A stretch of DNA of 21,235 nt from NCBI GenBank assembly GCA_946479985.1, contig CAMLIF010000069.1, forward strand, positions 1-21,235. Direction: 5' to 3'. Positions 1 to 9,157 of this stretch are shown one piece after another (the first letter of the stretch is position 1; the number at the start of each line of letters is the position of its first letter). The notes under the pieces were generated by a model. That model was not told where the DNA came from. It ran no database searches and saw only the letters and a program-made list of their open reading frames with translations. A program made the translations under genes and the position numbers. Source of the stretch: an uncultured Flavobacteriales bacterium. Its GTDB lineage: Bacteria; Bacteroidota; Bacteroidia; Flavobacteriales; Crocinitomicaceae.

Positions 1-351
1 CGTTGCGCTGTAAACGTTCACGCGAATAATACTGGATGTTGCCGGTAAAAATGAAGGCTGCTGTACAATTGCGCGGTACGAAATACTCTGTGACAAATTA
101 CTGAAATTGTAAGCTGTTGCTGTTACCGGAATAGGTGTCCACGGATCTCCGCCGGAATAACTGTATTCCCAGCGTATTACAGCGCCTGTATGGCCTGAAA
201 GTGTAATAAGACCATTATTCGCAGTTGCACATTTCGCTGTGTCGATACTGGTTAAGGTACCACCAACCGACTGCGCATTCAAACTTTCTGAAGTCAGAAT
301 GAGGGAAACTATAATGAAAAGGAGCTTTTTCAAATTCTGTAGTGATGTCAT
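1..351 (-). CDS. Secreted repeat-rich surface protein, N-terminal part only
   Basis: This reading frame runs off the low-coordinate edge of the window, so only the first 117 residues are visible. It opens with a clear signal peptide: a short basic stretch (LKKLL), a hydrophobic core (FIIVSLILT) and a likely cut after SLNA, before QS. The mature part looks like the Ig/FN3-like modules of large Bacteroidetes surface proteins: a Cys-containing strand, then ITLSGHTGAVIRWEYS, GGDPWTPI and a strand ending SYRAIVQ. Such modules usually repeat many times before a T9SS sorting domain, but that end is not visible. The start at 351 gives a compact signal peptide. An in-frame ATG at 387 would add 12 residues and leave only 11 bp after the upstream stop, so it remains possible. 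It is the last visible gene of the minus-strand operon, after the PorP/SprF-like gene. An adhesin-like role is inference. Confidence 0.75.
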   Translation of the reverse strand, partial: MTSLQNLKKLLFIIVSLILTSESLNAQSVGGTLTSIDTAKCATANNGLITLSGHTGAVIRWEYSYSGGDPWTPIPVTATAYNFSNLSQSISYRAIVQQPSFLPATSSIIRVNVYSAT

Positions 352-398
352 CGTCGTTTTCAATTTCAATTCGTGTGTAAGTGTCATCTTCAAATCAA

Positions 399-1871
399 TT
401 AATAGTTCATTTTCAGAATCCACGGTTCACCATTTAAGTATGTTTCGTACTTCGTCTTATTCGACTTTTTGAAACTTACAAGCTGTTCTCCGGCTTTTTT
501 AACAGAAGTGTAATTTTCCTTCTGGCAAACGAAATACATGATCTTCTCGCCTACTTTTACTTCTACAATTTCAAGTGAGTAAGACAAATCTCGCATCAAT
601 GTTTTGTTGAGTTCACGTGCTTTGTCAACATTCCGGAATGCGCCCAATACAATGCGGTAATTTGCTCCGGCATCTTCTATTAAGGCATCAATATCGCTTT
701 GGCTGGATACGTTTACTACTTCGTACTTTTGAATTTTGATAGCAGAAACATCAGAATTAGGAGATGTTTTGCCAATTGAATCGACCAAATTCTTTATTTC
801 AGAAGAACTTACCTGCGATCTTTTCAATTCGTCAAGCGCTTCTTCCTGGTTGGACATTCGTTTATTGATGGAATCGAGCTGCTGGTTCAAACGATCAATT
901 TTTAGTTGTGTCTGATCGAGTTCCTGCTGCAATTCTTCTGCTTTTCGGGAAGAACTTCCAAACGTTTGTTCGGATGATTTTCCGCCGTTAAGTTTAAAAA
1001 TGAGTGCAACTTCATGGGTTCCGCCTAAACTTGTTGTAGCTGATGCAACAGGAAATTGGTACAAATACACCATTTTCAACTGGTTCACAAATGTATATCC
1101 GAAGCTCACATTCATGTCGCGCAATTGACGATAGCCAACGCCAAGATCAATTTTCTGGTCGAAAATAAAGCGATTGGTCAGATCAACAAAAACGGGCAAT
1201 CCCTGTGTTGAATAAGCAATCAGGGAAGGACGATAAGTCCATCGTTCATTGATTGCTTTATTCCACGATGTTTGGAACGAATATGTTGGAACTTTTGAGA
1301 ATAAAAGTGAGTTGTTATTCGTTGGATTCGAAAACCTCAATTGGTTCCCTGAATAGAAATCCATGGCGAGACCAACATCAAAACTCTTGATTTTATAGCT
1401 TACTCCGAAATTAAACGCAGCAATAACCGACTGCTGATTCATTTGGAAATCGGACAACTCAGTCATGTCGTCGGCCTGTATACGGCTAAGGTCAATGATT
1501 GTACGCTCAGCTCCTATGCCTGCTCCAAACGATAGAAATTGCGTGTCTGAAAATTTAAGCCTGTATCGATACAGAGCTCCCAGTTTTTGTCTTTTCAAAG
1601 CTCCTATTTCATGCGCATTAACAACAAAACCAAGTGCGATCTTGTTATTTTTCATCGGCAGAGAAAATAAGGCGTTGATGTACTCAGGAGAATTCGGAAC
1701 GGTTGCCCATTGTTTTCTGTAATTGAGAAACAAATCCTGATCACCGTTTTTGGAAAGATAAGCACTGTTTAATGTGCCTAAATTTTCATGATACAAGGAG
1801 CCGAAACCAATAAACTGGCCCCAGCATGGCTGAATAAAACCTACAATAAATAAGAGTTTTACTAATTTCAT
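399..1871 (-). CDS. PorP/SprF-family outer-membrane protein with C-terminal coiled coil and SPOR-like domain
   Basis: The first ~310 residues resemble the PorP/SprF family of T9SS-associated outer-membrane proteins: a signal peptide (MKLVKLLFIVG, cut near CWG/QF), then FGSLYHENLGTLNSAYLS, a QWATVPNSPEY segment and alternating beta-strands (ALGFVVNAHEIG, LSFGAGIGAE, VGYRQLRDMNVSFGYTF). Family members are usually about 300 residues. This one is 490, with two additions: a coiled coil around residues 310-360 (EELQQELDQTQLKIDRLNQQ and on) and a C-terminal stretch that fits a SPOR fold (YRIVLGAFRNVDKARELN, then IMYFVCQ and a final helix). SPOR domains bind peptidoglycan in other proteins, so the tail may anchor the barrel to the wall; this is inference. 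A longer frame starts at 1901, but the ATG at 1871 lies 7 bp after the upstream stop and gives a normal signal peptide. By analogy with sprB-sprF, it may help export or dock the flanking surface proteins. Confidence 0.82.
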   Translation of the reverse strand: MKLVKLLFIVGFIQPCWGQFIGFGSLYHENLGTLNSAYLSKNGDQDLFLNYRKQWATVPNSPEYINALFSLPMKNNKIALGFVVNAHEIGALKRQKLGALYRYRLKFSDTQFLSFGAGIGAERTIIDLSRIQADDMTELSDFQMNQQSVIAAFNFGVSYKIKSFDVGLAMDFYSGNQLRFSNPTNNNSLLFSKVPTYSFQTSWNKAINERWTYRPSLIAYSTQGLPVFVDLTNRFIFDQKIDLGVGYRQLRDMNVSFGYTFVNQLKMVYLYQFPVASATTSLGGTHEVALIFKLNGGKSSEQTFGSSSRKAEELQQELDQTQLKIDRLNQQLDSINKRMSNQEEALDELKRSQVSSSEIKNLVDSIGKTSPNSDVSAIKIQKYEVVNVSSQSDIDALIEDAGANYRIVLGAFRNVDKARELNKTLMRDLSYSLEIVEVKVGEKIMYFVCQKENYTSVKKAGEQLVSFKKSNKTKYETYLNGEPWILKMNY

Positions 1872-1878
1872 ATGTGTA

Positions 1879-4800
1879 TTATAACTTGACAAGTTTTGCA
1901 ACTTTTTGAACGTTTCCTTTTAAGCTGGTAGATTGAATGCGGAGGTAATAAGTTCCGGGGTTCAATGCCGACAAATCATGCGTGATCTGGATTTCTTTTT
2001 CGTTTTCGATGTCGTTGAAATTCGCTACCACTCTACCATTCAGATCATACATAGATAGAACTGTATTGGCATAATCGGTCAAAAGGAGTTCTATTGTTAG
2101 CTGATTCGTTGCCGGGTTCGGATAAATTGTAAAATCCTCAATATTGAGTGACGACGCGTTTGGATCATCTGCAGTGAAGAAATCCTTACTGTTCACTTCT
2201 TTCGAATAGGTGCTGATACAATATCCGTTCGAGACAGTAAGTGAAGTGAGGAATGTATCAACTACCAAATATGTATGTGTAGGACTTGCAATTGTATCAA
2301 ACATTCCATCGCCGAAACTCCACAAATAGCTTATCGGTGTTGGTGAACTCAGATCAATGAATTTCAACGATAAATTTGTTGAAGTATCTGTATCTACAAG
2401 ATAATAAGCCTCAATTTGCATGGGCGATGTCTCCAGCTGGAATGTTTCCGTTGCCGAACATCCGCCTATTGAAGCCTGAACAGTGTAATTGCCGATTCCT
2501 GAAACTGAAACGTTCTGAGCGCTGGAAGTAAAGCCATTTGGAGATGTCCATGAATTGGTGCCAAACGGGCTACCGCTTAAAACTACAGGAGTGGTTCCGC
2601 AAATGTACTTCACCGTTGTTTGAACAGGAATGTAAGGCGCAGGCAGCAAATTAACGCTGATAGCATCACTCGCTGAGCAGCCGTTGTTTTCAACATTCAC
2701 TACATATACTCCGGAAGAAGGTGGTGAATACGTTTGATTTGTGCTAACAACAACACCTGAGCTTGATGTCCAGGAATAAGTACTTCCAGGATTCTGTGCA
2801 TTTAGCACTACTCCGATATTCGCGCAAACTGATTGATCTGGCCCCAGGTTTATACCAGGTGATGGCTGAATAGTTACCTGGATTGTGTCTTGTACCAAAC
2901 ACAAAGTTGAAGGATCTGTAATTGTTACGGTGTATTGCCCGGAAGTATTTGCCAGAACGAAATTACTTGTTTGCCCTCCGCCCCATAAACAGTTGTAACC
3001 GGAATTGTTGGTTGCCAATAATGTTGATTGATCACATCCGGACGCGGTTGGCGGCAAAAGACTTTCGGGACTATTCAGACTGGTCACAGTCAGTGTGTCA
3101 CGACCAGAACAGCCATTCACGTCTGTAACTTCTACCCAAACCGTACTTGTTCCGGGTATGGAAATAGAAGACGAATTTGCCCCTGTACTCCATAAATAAG
3201 AACTGTATGTTCCTGCATCCGGATTCAAAGGGAAAACCGATTCGCAAAGTGTTTGATCAGGTCCTAAATCCGGTTCCGTAAATGAATAAACATTGAGAAT
3301 TGAAATGGTATCTGAACCAATGCAACCGTTTTGATCGGTTACCTCAACCCAGTATGTTCCCGGTGTATTGATTGTAATTATTTCTGTGTTTTCTGTGGTG
3401 CTCCAAATGTAATCAGCACCGGAATAACCGGCGTCTAACTCCATTTCACCGCATGCTGAAGCATCAGCACCTAAATTCGGCTGAACGATATCGTTCAAAG
3501 TTACAGCAGCACTTCCCGAATTACTGCAACCGAAAGCATCTGTAATTTGAACGGAATAGTTTCCGTCTTCTGTAACAGTAATGCTTTGAGTAGTTTCATT
3601 CGACGGCGACCAATAATATGCAGCTCCCGGATTTTGCGCATTCAGCACATAAGAATTGCCGCAAGTTGAGACCGAAGCAATAGGAACAACAGGTAAAGCA
3701 TGAACTCCAACAGACTGGGTCATAGTATCGGTACAGCCTGAATTATCAGTTACAACAAGAGTTACAGCATAGTTTCCTGCGTTTCCATAAGTATACTGCG
3801 GACTTGTCACGGTCGAGTTTGAAAAATCGCCAAATGACCATTCTGAGCTCAAACCTCCAACTGATGTGTTGTAGAAATTGGTCGTGTTTCCAATACAAAC
3901 ATCCGGTGCATTAAAACCTGCGGTTGGACCGTTCATAACAGAAACAGCATGTTGTGTCTGGCTTGCACAGCCTGCTAAATTTGTAACTTCAAGAACCACA
4001 TTATAAGTTCCTGCTGTGCTGTACTGTGTGTTTGAAAATGCAGCAGTCGAGTTGTCCCCATTTCCAAAATCCCAGTTATAGCTGGAAGATCCGTCAAAAG
4101 CAAGGGGTGAGAAATTTACATTGGTTTCCAGACAAGCCGAAGCTACTGCAAAATCTGACGATGGCAGCGGAAGTATGTTCATTGCCAATTCAAATGTATC
4201 AGCACAAGGAGCACTTGTTTGAACGATCAGTTGTATAATCTTGATTCCGGGCGAATTGTACACTTTCACGGGTTCAAAATCTGTTGAAGTTGTTGCATCA
4301 CCAAAGTCCCACGAGTATGTTGCTCCCGGATTGAAAATCACCGAGGTATTCTGAATTGAAAGTGTATCGTTCAAACATAAATTTGAAACGGTGAACGCTG
4401 CACTGTCCTGTTCGTAAATGGTAAATGCCTGTGTAACGGTATCGCTGCAATTTACACCTGAAACAACAATATATTCCATAACATGATTTCCAGGAGTGTA
4501 ACTGTTTAACGGATCGGAAAACTGATCGCTCCCCGTATTTACAATTGTACCGTCAACTTTGAATGTCCATGAATTGATCAGTGAGCTAACAGGATTTGTA
4601 GTTCCTGTTGAACCGGAACCGTTAACAACCAACTCGTCATAAATACAATCGGTTGTAAGTACGAGATTCGCAACCGGGTAATTAAAGACGCTTATGGCGT
4701 AAGATTGTGTGGCGACACATCCGTAATTACTTGTAGAAGTGAGTGTTGCTGTATAATCATTGTCTGAACTGTATGTGTGATAAATTGTGTCGCTGGCCGG

Positions 4801-6168
4801 ATTCAACTGTTCATTTCCATCTCCGAAATTCCATGATGATGTGAATGTTCCGCCGGGCTCAATAGTTGTCTGCTCTCTGAATTCTGTGGCATTTCCCTGG
4901 CATACATTGGTCCATTCAAATTCCGGAACCGGATTAGGTACAACGGGCGCAATTCTTAACGTGTCGTAACTAAAACATCCTCGTTGATCAGTTAGCTTTA
5001 CAACATATTCCCTGTAAATGGTGTCTGCCCAAAATGTGCGGTTCTGCTCAATTACCGAATCATTCCAAAAGTAGCTGACAGAATTCGGGAACCCATTTAC
5101 CTGTTGATTCAGAGCGGATACATTTATACTGTCTATATCACAAAGATGAACAATGCTGTTCGGAAGATTTGCAAATGGAGCGTTGCTACATGTAGAATCA
5201 CCAAGGGTAAATCGATAGTAAATCGGCGAAATGGCAGTAACAATTGACGGATCGCCAAAAACAGAGCCATCATAAAGGTCGCGTCTCGTAGAATCTACAT
5301 AAGAATCGTTTGCACGATTGAACGTGGCATCGCTAAAAGTTGGTGAAACATACATTTTCAGTTTCGAGGTATCAACTCCAAGTGCGGCATAATTTACATC
5401 TGCCAGGTAACGCATCCCGACAGTATCAAATACAGGTGTATTTCCGATAGGAATAGTGTATTTGATATCAAAATACCTGTCAACACTTCCTTCTCCGGCA
5501 TACAATTGTTTGGTATGACCTCGTCTTAAATAAAGCGAATCGGTTAGGCCCTGAGTGAAATAAAAACCGGTATTTGCGATATCTGTATCATAGAAATTAG
5601 AAGTAGTGATGGCCGTTGAAACAAAACCGTCACCTAAAAATCGGGAAGCAGCACGTTCGTTCAAAAGGTACGGATTGGCATTCACCGTGTTGCTCTGTTG
5701 GCGGAACTTCAGGAATACTTCTGCAGTATCTGCAATAATCCCGTTCCCCTGGATGAATTCAATGGTGTCATGAACTTCGATATCCCTGCTGATATAAACA
5801 TTGCCTGCAGTTTTATCGAAATTCAGTTTATAGATCTGTGGAGTTACAGTTCCTGAAATATAGGAGTCATTTGTTCCGATAAATTGAAGTGTACTGCCGT
5901 TTACAGCATTGTTACTATCCTTTTCAAAAATTATTTTATCATCACAAATAAGATCTCCTTCCAGGTAAACTTTACCATTTATCAACTGTCGAATTGGAGT
6001 GTTATTGATAGCTATAATATGAAAATCACCTTGTATGTATAAAGATGTATTATTCATTACTCGGATTCCCCCGGCTTCATCATTGATGAAAAGCCCTACT
6101 TGCGCTATGGCTGATTTTCCTGCAAAGAGAAAAAACAGCCAGAATAGTAACTGGTACCGCATAATCAT
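1879..6168 (-). CDS. Giant PKD/Ig-repeat surface protein with T9SS type A sorting domain
   Basis: This 1429-residue protein begins with a signal peptide (QLLFWLFFLFAGKSAIAQ). Residues ~25-410 form a beta-rich head I do not recognise. PKD-type modules follow, marked by WNFGDG (~446), WDFGDA (~621), WDFGNG (~703) and WSFGDF (~778). Next come five to six Ig-like modules (~835-1245), each with a pattern such as WVEVTDQNGC followed by a Ser/Thr-Asp pair. A last PKD module has WSFGDG (~1286). The C-terminus (~1343-1429) is a T9SS type A sorting domain: FTIYPNPATNQL, SMYDLNGRVV, LNPGTYYLRI and a Lys-Val-ending strand. Such proteins cross the outer membrane by T9SS and are cleaved and attached to the surface or released. 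Its ATG overlaps the upstream stop as ATGA, so translation is probably coupled; a second ATG lies at 6162. The paired Cys residues could be disulfides. An adhesin or matrix role fits, but the ligand is unknown. Confidence 0.9.
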   Translation of the reverse strand: MIMRYQLLFWLFFLFAGKSAIAQVGLFINDEAGGIRVMNNTSLYIQGDFHIIAINNTPIRQLINGKVYLEGDLICDDKIIFEKDSNNAVNGSTLQFIGTNDSYISGTVTPQIYKLNFDKTAGNVYISRDIEVHDTIEFIQGNGIIADTAEVFLKFRQQSNTVNANPYLLNERAASRFLGDGFVSTAITTSNFYDTDIANTGFYFTQGLTDSLYLRRGHTKQLYAGEGSVDRYFDIKYTIPIGNTPVFDTVGMRYLADVNYAALGVDTSKLKMYVSPTFSDATFNRANDSYVDSTRRDLYDGSVFGDPSIVTAISPIYYRFTLGDSTCSNAPFANLPNSIVHLCDIDSINVSALNQQVNGFPNSVSYFWNDSVIEQNRTFWADTIYREYVVKLTDQRGCFSYDTLRIAPVVPNPVPEFEWTNVCQGNATEFREQTTIEPGGTFTSSWNFGDGNEQLNPASDTIYHTYSSDNDYTATLTSTSNYGCVATQSYAISVFNYPVANLVLTTDCIYDELVVNGSGSTGTTNPVSSLINSWTFKVDGTIVNTGSDQFSDPLNSYTPGNHVMEYIVVSGVNCSDTVTQAFTIYEQDSAAFTVSNLCLNDTLSIQNTSVIFNPGATYSWDFGDATTSTDFEPVKVYNSPGIKIIQLIVQTSAPCADTFELAMNILPLPSSDFAVASACLETNVNFSPLAFDGSSSYNWDFGNGDNSTAAFSNTQYSTAGTYNVVLEVTNLAGCASQTQHAVSVMNGPTAGFNAPDVCIGNTTNFYNTSVGGLSSEWSFGDFSNSTVTSPQYTYGNAGNYAVTLVVTDNSGCTDTMTQSVGVHALPVVPIASVSTCGNSYVLNAQNPGAAYYWSPSNETTQSITVTEDGNYSVQITDAFGCSNSGSAAVTLNDIVQPNLGADASACGEMELDAGYSGADYIWSTTENTEIITINTPGTYWVEVTDQNGCIGSDTISILNVYSFTEPDLGPDQTLCESVFPLNPDAGTYSSYLWSTGANSSSISIPGTSTVWVEVTDVNGCSGRDTLTVTSLNSPESLLPPTASGCDQSTLLATNNSGYNCLWGGGQTSNFVLANTSGQYTVTITDPSTLCLVQDTIQVTIQPSPGINLGPDQSVCANIGVVLNAQNPGSTYSWTSSSGVVVSTNQTYSPPSSGVYVVNVENNGCSASDAISVNLLPAPYIPVQTTVKYICGTTPVVLSGSPFGTNSWTSPNGFTSSAQNVSVSGIGNYTVQASIGGCSATETFQLETSPMQIEAYYLVDTDTSTNLSLKFIDLSSPTPISYLWSFGDGMFDTIASPTHTYLVVDTFLTSLTVSNGYCISTYSKEVNSKDFFTADDPNASSLNIEDFTIYPNPATNQLTIELLLTDYANTVLSMYDLNGRVVANFNDIENEKEIQITHDLSALNPGTYYLRIQSTSLKGNVQKVAKLVKL

Positions 6169-7163
6169 AGTTTGATAATGTATGCCAGTACGTAATATGG
6201 TGGACGATTCTCATGAACAACCGAAGCATTTTGTGCAGCGGAAGAATTTACAACAACAGTTGCATCATAAGTTGTTCTGTACAAATCATATTCGTTTGCA
6301 TCAGCCGCACCACCGGATAGTGTTCCCCGGTTTGCATCGTTGGTTGAAGTATTGTCGGGATACCCATGATTGTGTGGATTCGTTGTATGAGCATGAGAAG
6401 GTAAACCGCTTTCAGCACTTGAAAGTAAATGTGCAGTTTCACCACCTCTATTTCCGATGGTGCCATAATTTTCTATAAGTCCGTCATTTGGTGCGGTTAA
6501 CGGGCCCGCTGCTGATGAAGGATTATAGCCAACAATAAATCTCCCGAATAAATTCGGGGTAACTGTGCGCGGAATTCCGTAGTCAAGCCCAAACGGATCA
6601 TACAAAACCCCATTTGCCCAATACTCATTTCCGTCACACAAGGCCCAACCCGTTGGAGCTGTGTTACCACTCCACATGATGATTGCGCCACTTGGAACAA
6701 GTGCATTCGTACTAAAGCCAGGAACATTTAATTGCGAAACCACGTTTATATTGGCCGTATCAATGTCTGCAATATTCACATCTGCATGCGGTGTAATAAC
6801 ACTTCCGGAATCAATAACAATATTACCGTTAACGGTGGGATTGTTGACATATACCGACTGTTCTTGTTTCGGAACCAGGCCATTCCATTTTGATCCGTCG
6901 AAATAATAAAACAGGTTATCTGTAATGTCAAAAACCATTAATGCCTGAGGTGGTAAAGCGGGAGAATTAATAGCTAGTCGTTCACTTCGCGTCATTCGCG
7001 GAAGTAAAACGCCTCTTTGATCAGAAGGATTGGGAGAATGAATATCCAATGCTGCAGATGAGTCGGGCGTTGCTGTGTTCACTCCTACTTGTCCGAATAA
7101 CGTCACACTTGACAAACATGCCACGAGCACACTAGTAATAATAGTACGATTCATAGTTTTCAT
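6165..7163 (-). CDS. Secreted phage-tail-collar / MDP-like protein
   Basis: The 332-residue product has a signal peptide (IITSVLVACLSSVTLFGQ), then a motif common near the N-terminus of exported flavobacterial proteins (VGVNTATPDSSAALDIHS, GVLLPRMT). The middle and end match the tail-collar domain known from tail fibres and from microcystin-dependent-protein-like (MdpB) proteins: VPSGAIIMWSGNTAPTGWAL (~residue 155), CDGNEYW, TPNLFGRFIVGYNP (~205), an HAH/HNH pair around LPSHAHTTNPHNHGYP, and the usual ending NRPPYYVLAYIIKL. No phage genes lie nearby, so this is a host surface protein using a fibre-like fold, not a prophage remnant. In tail fibres this fold forms trimers and the His pairs can bind metal; whether that holds here is inference. 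It starts in an ATGA overlap with the FN3 gene and ends in another with the PKD gene. An ATG three codons in (MNRTI) is an alternative start. I see no T9SS sorting domain. Confidence 0.85.
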   Translation of the reverse strand: MKTMNRTIITSVLVACLSSVTLFGQVGVNTATPDSSAALDIHSPNPSDQRGVLLPRMTRSERLAINSPALPPQALMVFDITDNLFYYFDGSKWNGLVPKQEQSVYVNNPTVNGNIVIDSGSVITPHADVNIADIDTANINVVSQLNVPGFSTNALVPSGAIIMWSGNTAPTGWALCDGNEYWANGVLYDPFGLDYGIPRTVTPNLFGRFIVGYNPSSAAGPLTAPNDGLIENYGTIGNRGGETAHLLSSAESGLPSHAHTTNPHNHGYPDNTSTNDANRGTLSGGAADANEYDLYRTTYDATVVVNSSAAQNASVVHENRPPYYVLAYIIKL

Positions 7164-9157
7164 TTTTTAGGTTCTTTATTTGTCCGTTTTGGGCGGGTCA
7201 ATTCTTTTTGTTCACTTTTTACATAACTGCCATCTTCCAGATAACAGCGGATTTCATATACATATACCTGGTTGTTTTCTACGGTCCTGTCGGTGTATTT
7301 ATTCGTTTCGAGTAAACCGCTTACCTGCTGAAAACCTGATCCGTTGCTTTTTCGGAATACGATGTATTTAACTGATTCCGTGTAGGGCTTAATACTCCAG
7401 GATAACTTTGCCGAATTGGATGTTTTAACGAGTTTTGGTTGTTTTAGCTGACATGTAACCGATGATTTTTCCTTTTCCTTCGGCATGAAATACTTATACT
7501 GATTTGATTGCAAACTTTTATTGCCTAAAGAATCTAAAGCATACAAAACATAAACGAACTCAGTTCCTTTCTGAAAACTTCTGTCGAGGAACGAAACCGA
7601 ATTTACATTGAGTTCAGTTAGATTTAACTGAACAAAATCACTTAAAGAATCTGAAATGTTTTTTCTGAATAGTTCGTATTTAAACAAATCAATTTCGGTG
7701 TTTTTCGACCAGGAAATCAATACTCCCTTTTCCTGAGATTCAATATTTTTAATGAACGGAGCTTTGGGCGGGACTACATCTAGTAATCTTTTAGAAGCAA
7801 TTTCCGACATAACGCTTTCATTCAGAGCCGAATCAATAGCAATCACAAAATAGCTAAAACTGTTCTTTGAGTTTTTAGGCAGTTTGTCGACATAGAAGTT
7901 TTCTGCAAATGGAGTTGAATTCTGAAGTGCCATTGAATTTTGTACTCCGTTTATTCCCCTGTAAATTTTATACCCTAAAATATCGGCGTCAGTATTTTTA
8001 TCCCAGGTAACCCTGATCAATGTGGAATCTGTGTTTAGCTGAACATTAATTGGTTTCATAGGTGGAGTTTTGTCTAAAAAGTCAAGTACAAACTCATTCG
8101 AATAACCGTAATTCCCTTCAGCATCCTTACTGGCCACTTTTACAGAATAGGTTCCAACTTTATTGAGCTTTACAAAAAAGCTGTCAACCTCCAAACTGAT
8201 TGTTTCTGTTGAATATGAATGGAAAATTGTATCGTTTCTATCGGTCAGGAAAACTTCAAACCCGGATTGATCATCGCTTCGTTCCAATTGTTCCCAAAAG
8301 ATTGCAAATCCTTCCGGATCTTCTGTTTTGCTTTTCAGTACCGGCGGAATGGGTGCCGTTTCGTCTTTGATACGGACTTTGATAGGTTCTGAAATTTTTA
8401 ATTCCTGGTTAAAGAAACCTAATCCAACCAACCGATAATAGTAGGTGTTTTTTTCAGCGACCAAACGATCTTCCAAAAACCATTTCGGATATTCCTGTAC
8501 TCCTGCTTCATTTTTAACTTTCGATGGAATAATTGGGTTTTTAGTAATCAATTCTCCTATAGAATCAGGACTTACAGACCTGTAAACATTCACCGCGTAG
8601 AATTTGGAATCTTCAACCAGCCATTTGAAATAAACCTTTTTTAAGCGCTGCTCAAACTCAATTTCGTTCAGTGAAAAATAATCGTTTTGGTGATCTGCTA
8701 AGTTGTATTCTGCAAAAGCGGTCTCTTTTCCCTGTACCAATAATGCAACTTTGTAGCCAGTTGTTGATGCCAGCAGATTGTCTGAATAATACAATCCGGC
8801 AGCGCGGGCAAATGGAGTGCTTTTGATAGCTTCCATACTGGCAAGTAAAAGCCCGAAGCTTTCCAGTGGTTTGGTGGCTTTTAATAATTCAAGATGTTCT
8901 TTCAAATCAGGATCAGACTGAATTTCTGCAGCAGTAGGATAATAATCACCTTTTCTGATTGGCGCAGAATTTATTTTCGACCAGGAACCATCTGTTGACT
9001 GTCGGTAAATATTTACTCCTTCATTTGCCGTTAAACTATTCGTAAACCATTTTAATTCTATCGTTTTTTCATTGCTTTTTGCAACAAGCCTGATGCTCTG
9101 GGCATTCATCCCAAAACACAAGAATATTCCTATAAGCAAGAGACTAAATTTCAGCAT
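7160..9157 (-). CDS. Secreted fibronectin type III-like multidomain protein
   Basis: This 665-residue protein starts with a signal peptide (MLKFSLLLIGIFLCFGMNAQ). It then carries a series of FN3-like beta-sandwiches. The first stretch (~25-260) contains the pattern IELKWF...GVNIYRQS. Clearer modules begin near residues ~272 (IPPVLKSK), ~364 (DKTPPMKPINV, with VTWDKNTDADILGYKIYR), ~462 (VPPKAPFIKN, with ISWSKNTEIDLFKYELFR) and ~569 (QPKLVKTSNSAKLSWS). The proline-rich module starts and the W...Y..YR strands are typical of FN3. The C-terminus is basic (RPKRTNKEPKK) and lacks a T9SS sorting domain, so it may stay periplasmic or be held by a partner. It overlaps the upstream beta-barrel gene by 14 bp and the downstream collar gene by 4 bp, so the proteins are probably made in step. 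A scaffold role within the same surface structure is inference. Confidence 0.85.
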   Translation of the reverse strand: MLKFSLLLIGIFLCFGMNAQSIRLVAKSNEKTIELKWFTNSLTANEGVNIYRQSTDGSWSKINSAPIRKGDYYPTAAEIQSDPDLKEHLELLKATKPLESFGLLLASMEAIKSTPFARAAGLYYSDNLLASTTGYKVALLVQGKETAFAEYNLADHQNDYFSLNEIEFEQRLKKVYFKWLVEDSKFYAVNVYRSVSPDSIGELITKNPIIPSKVKNEAGVQEYPKWFLEDRLVAEKNTYYYRLVGLGFFNQELKISEPIKVRIKDETAPIPPVLKSKTEDPEGFAIFWEQLERSDDQSGFEVFLTDRNDTIFHSYSTETISLEVDSFFVKLNKVGTYSVKVASKDAEGNYGYSNEFVLDFLDKTPPMKPINVQLNTDSTLIRVTWDKNTDADILGYKIYRGINGVQNSMALQNSTPFAENFYVDKLPKNSKNSFSYFVIAIDSALNESVMSEIASKRLLDVVPPKAPFIKNIESQEKGVLISWSKNTEIDLFKYELFRKNISDSLSDFVQLNLTELNVNSVSFLDRSFQKGTEFVYVLYALDSLGNKSLQSNQYKYFMPKEKEKSSVTCQLKQPKLVKTSNSAKLSWSIKPYTESVKYIVFRKSNGSGFQQVSGLLETNKYTDRTVENNQVYVYEIRCYLEDGSYVKSEQKELTRPKRTNKEPKK

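Noticed and set aside
2400..4850. Possible DNA-level tandem repeats within the PKD gene.
   Set aside because: Modules are alike only as protein folds; I see no long identical DNA blocks between them.
6165..7163. The tail-collar gene as evidence of a prophage.
   Set aside because: It has a Sec signal peptide, ATGA overlaps with host surface genes on both sides, and no other phage genes nearby.
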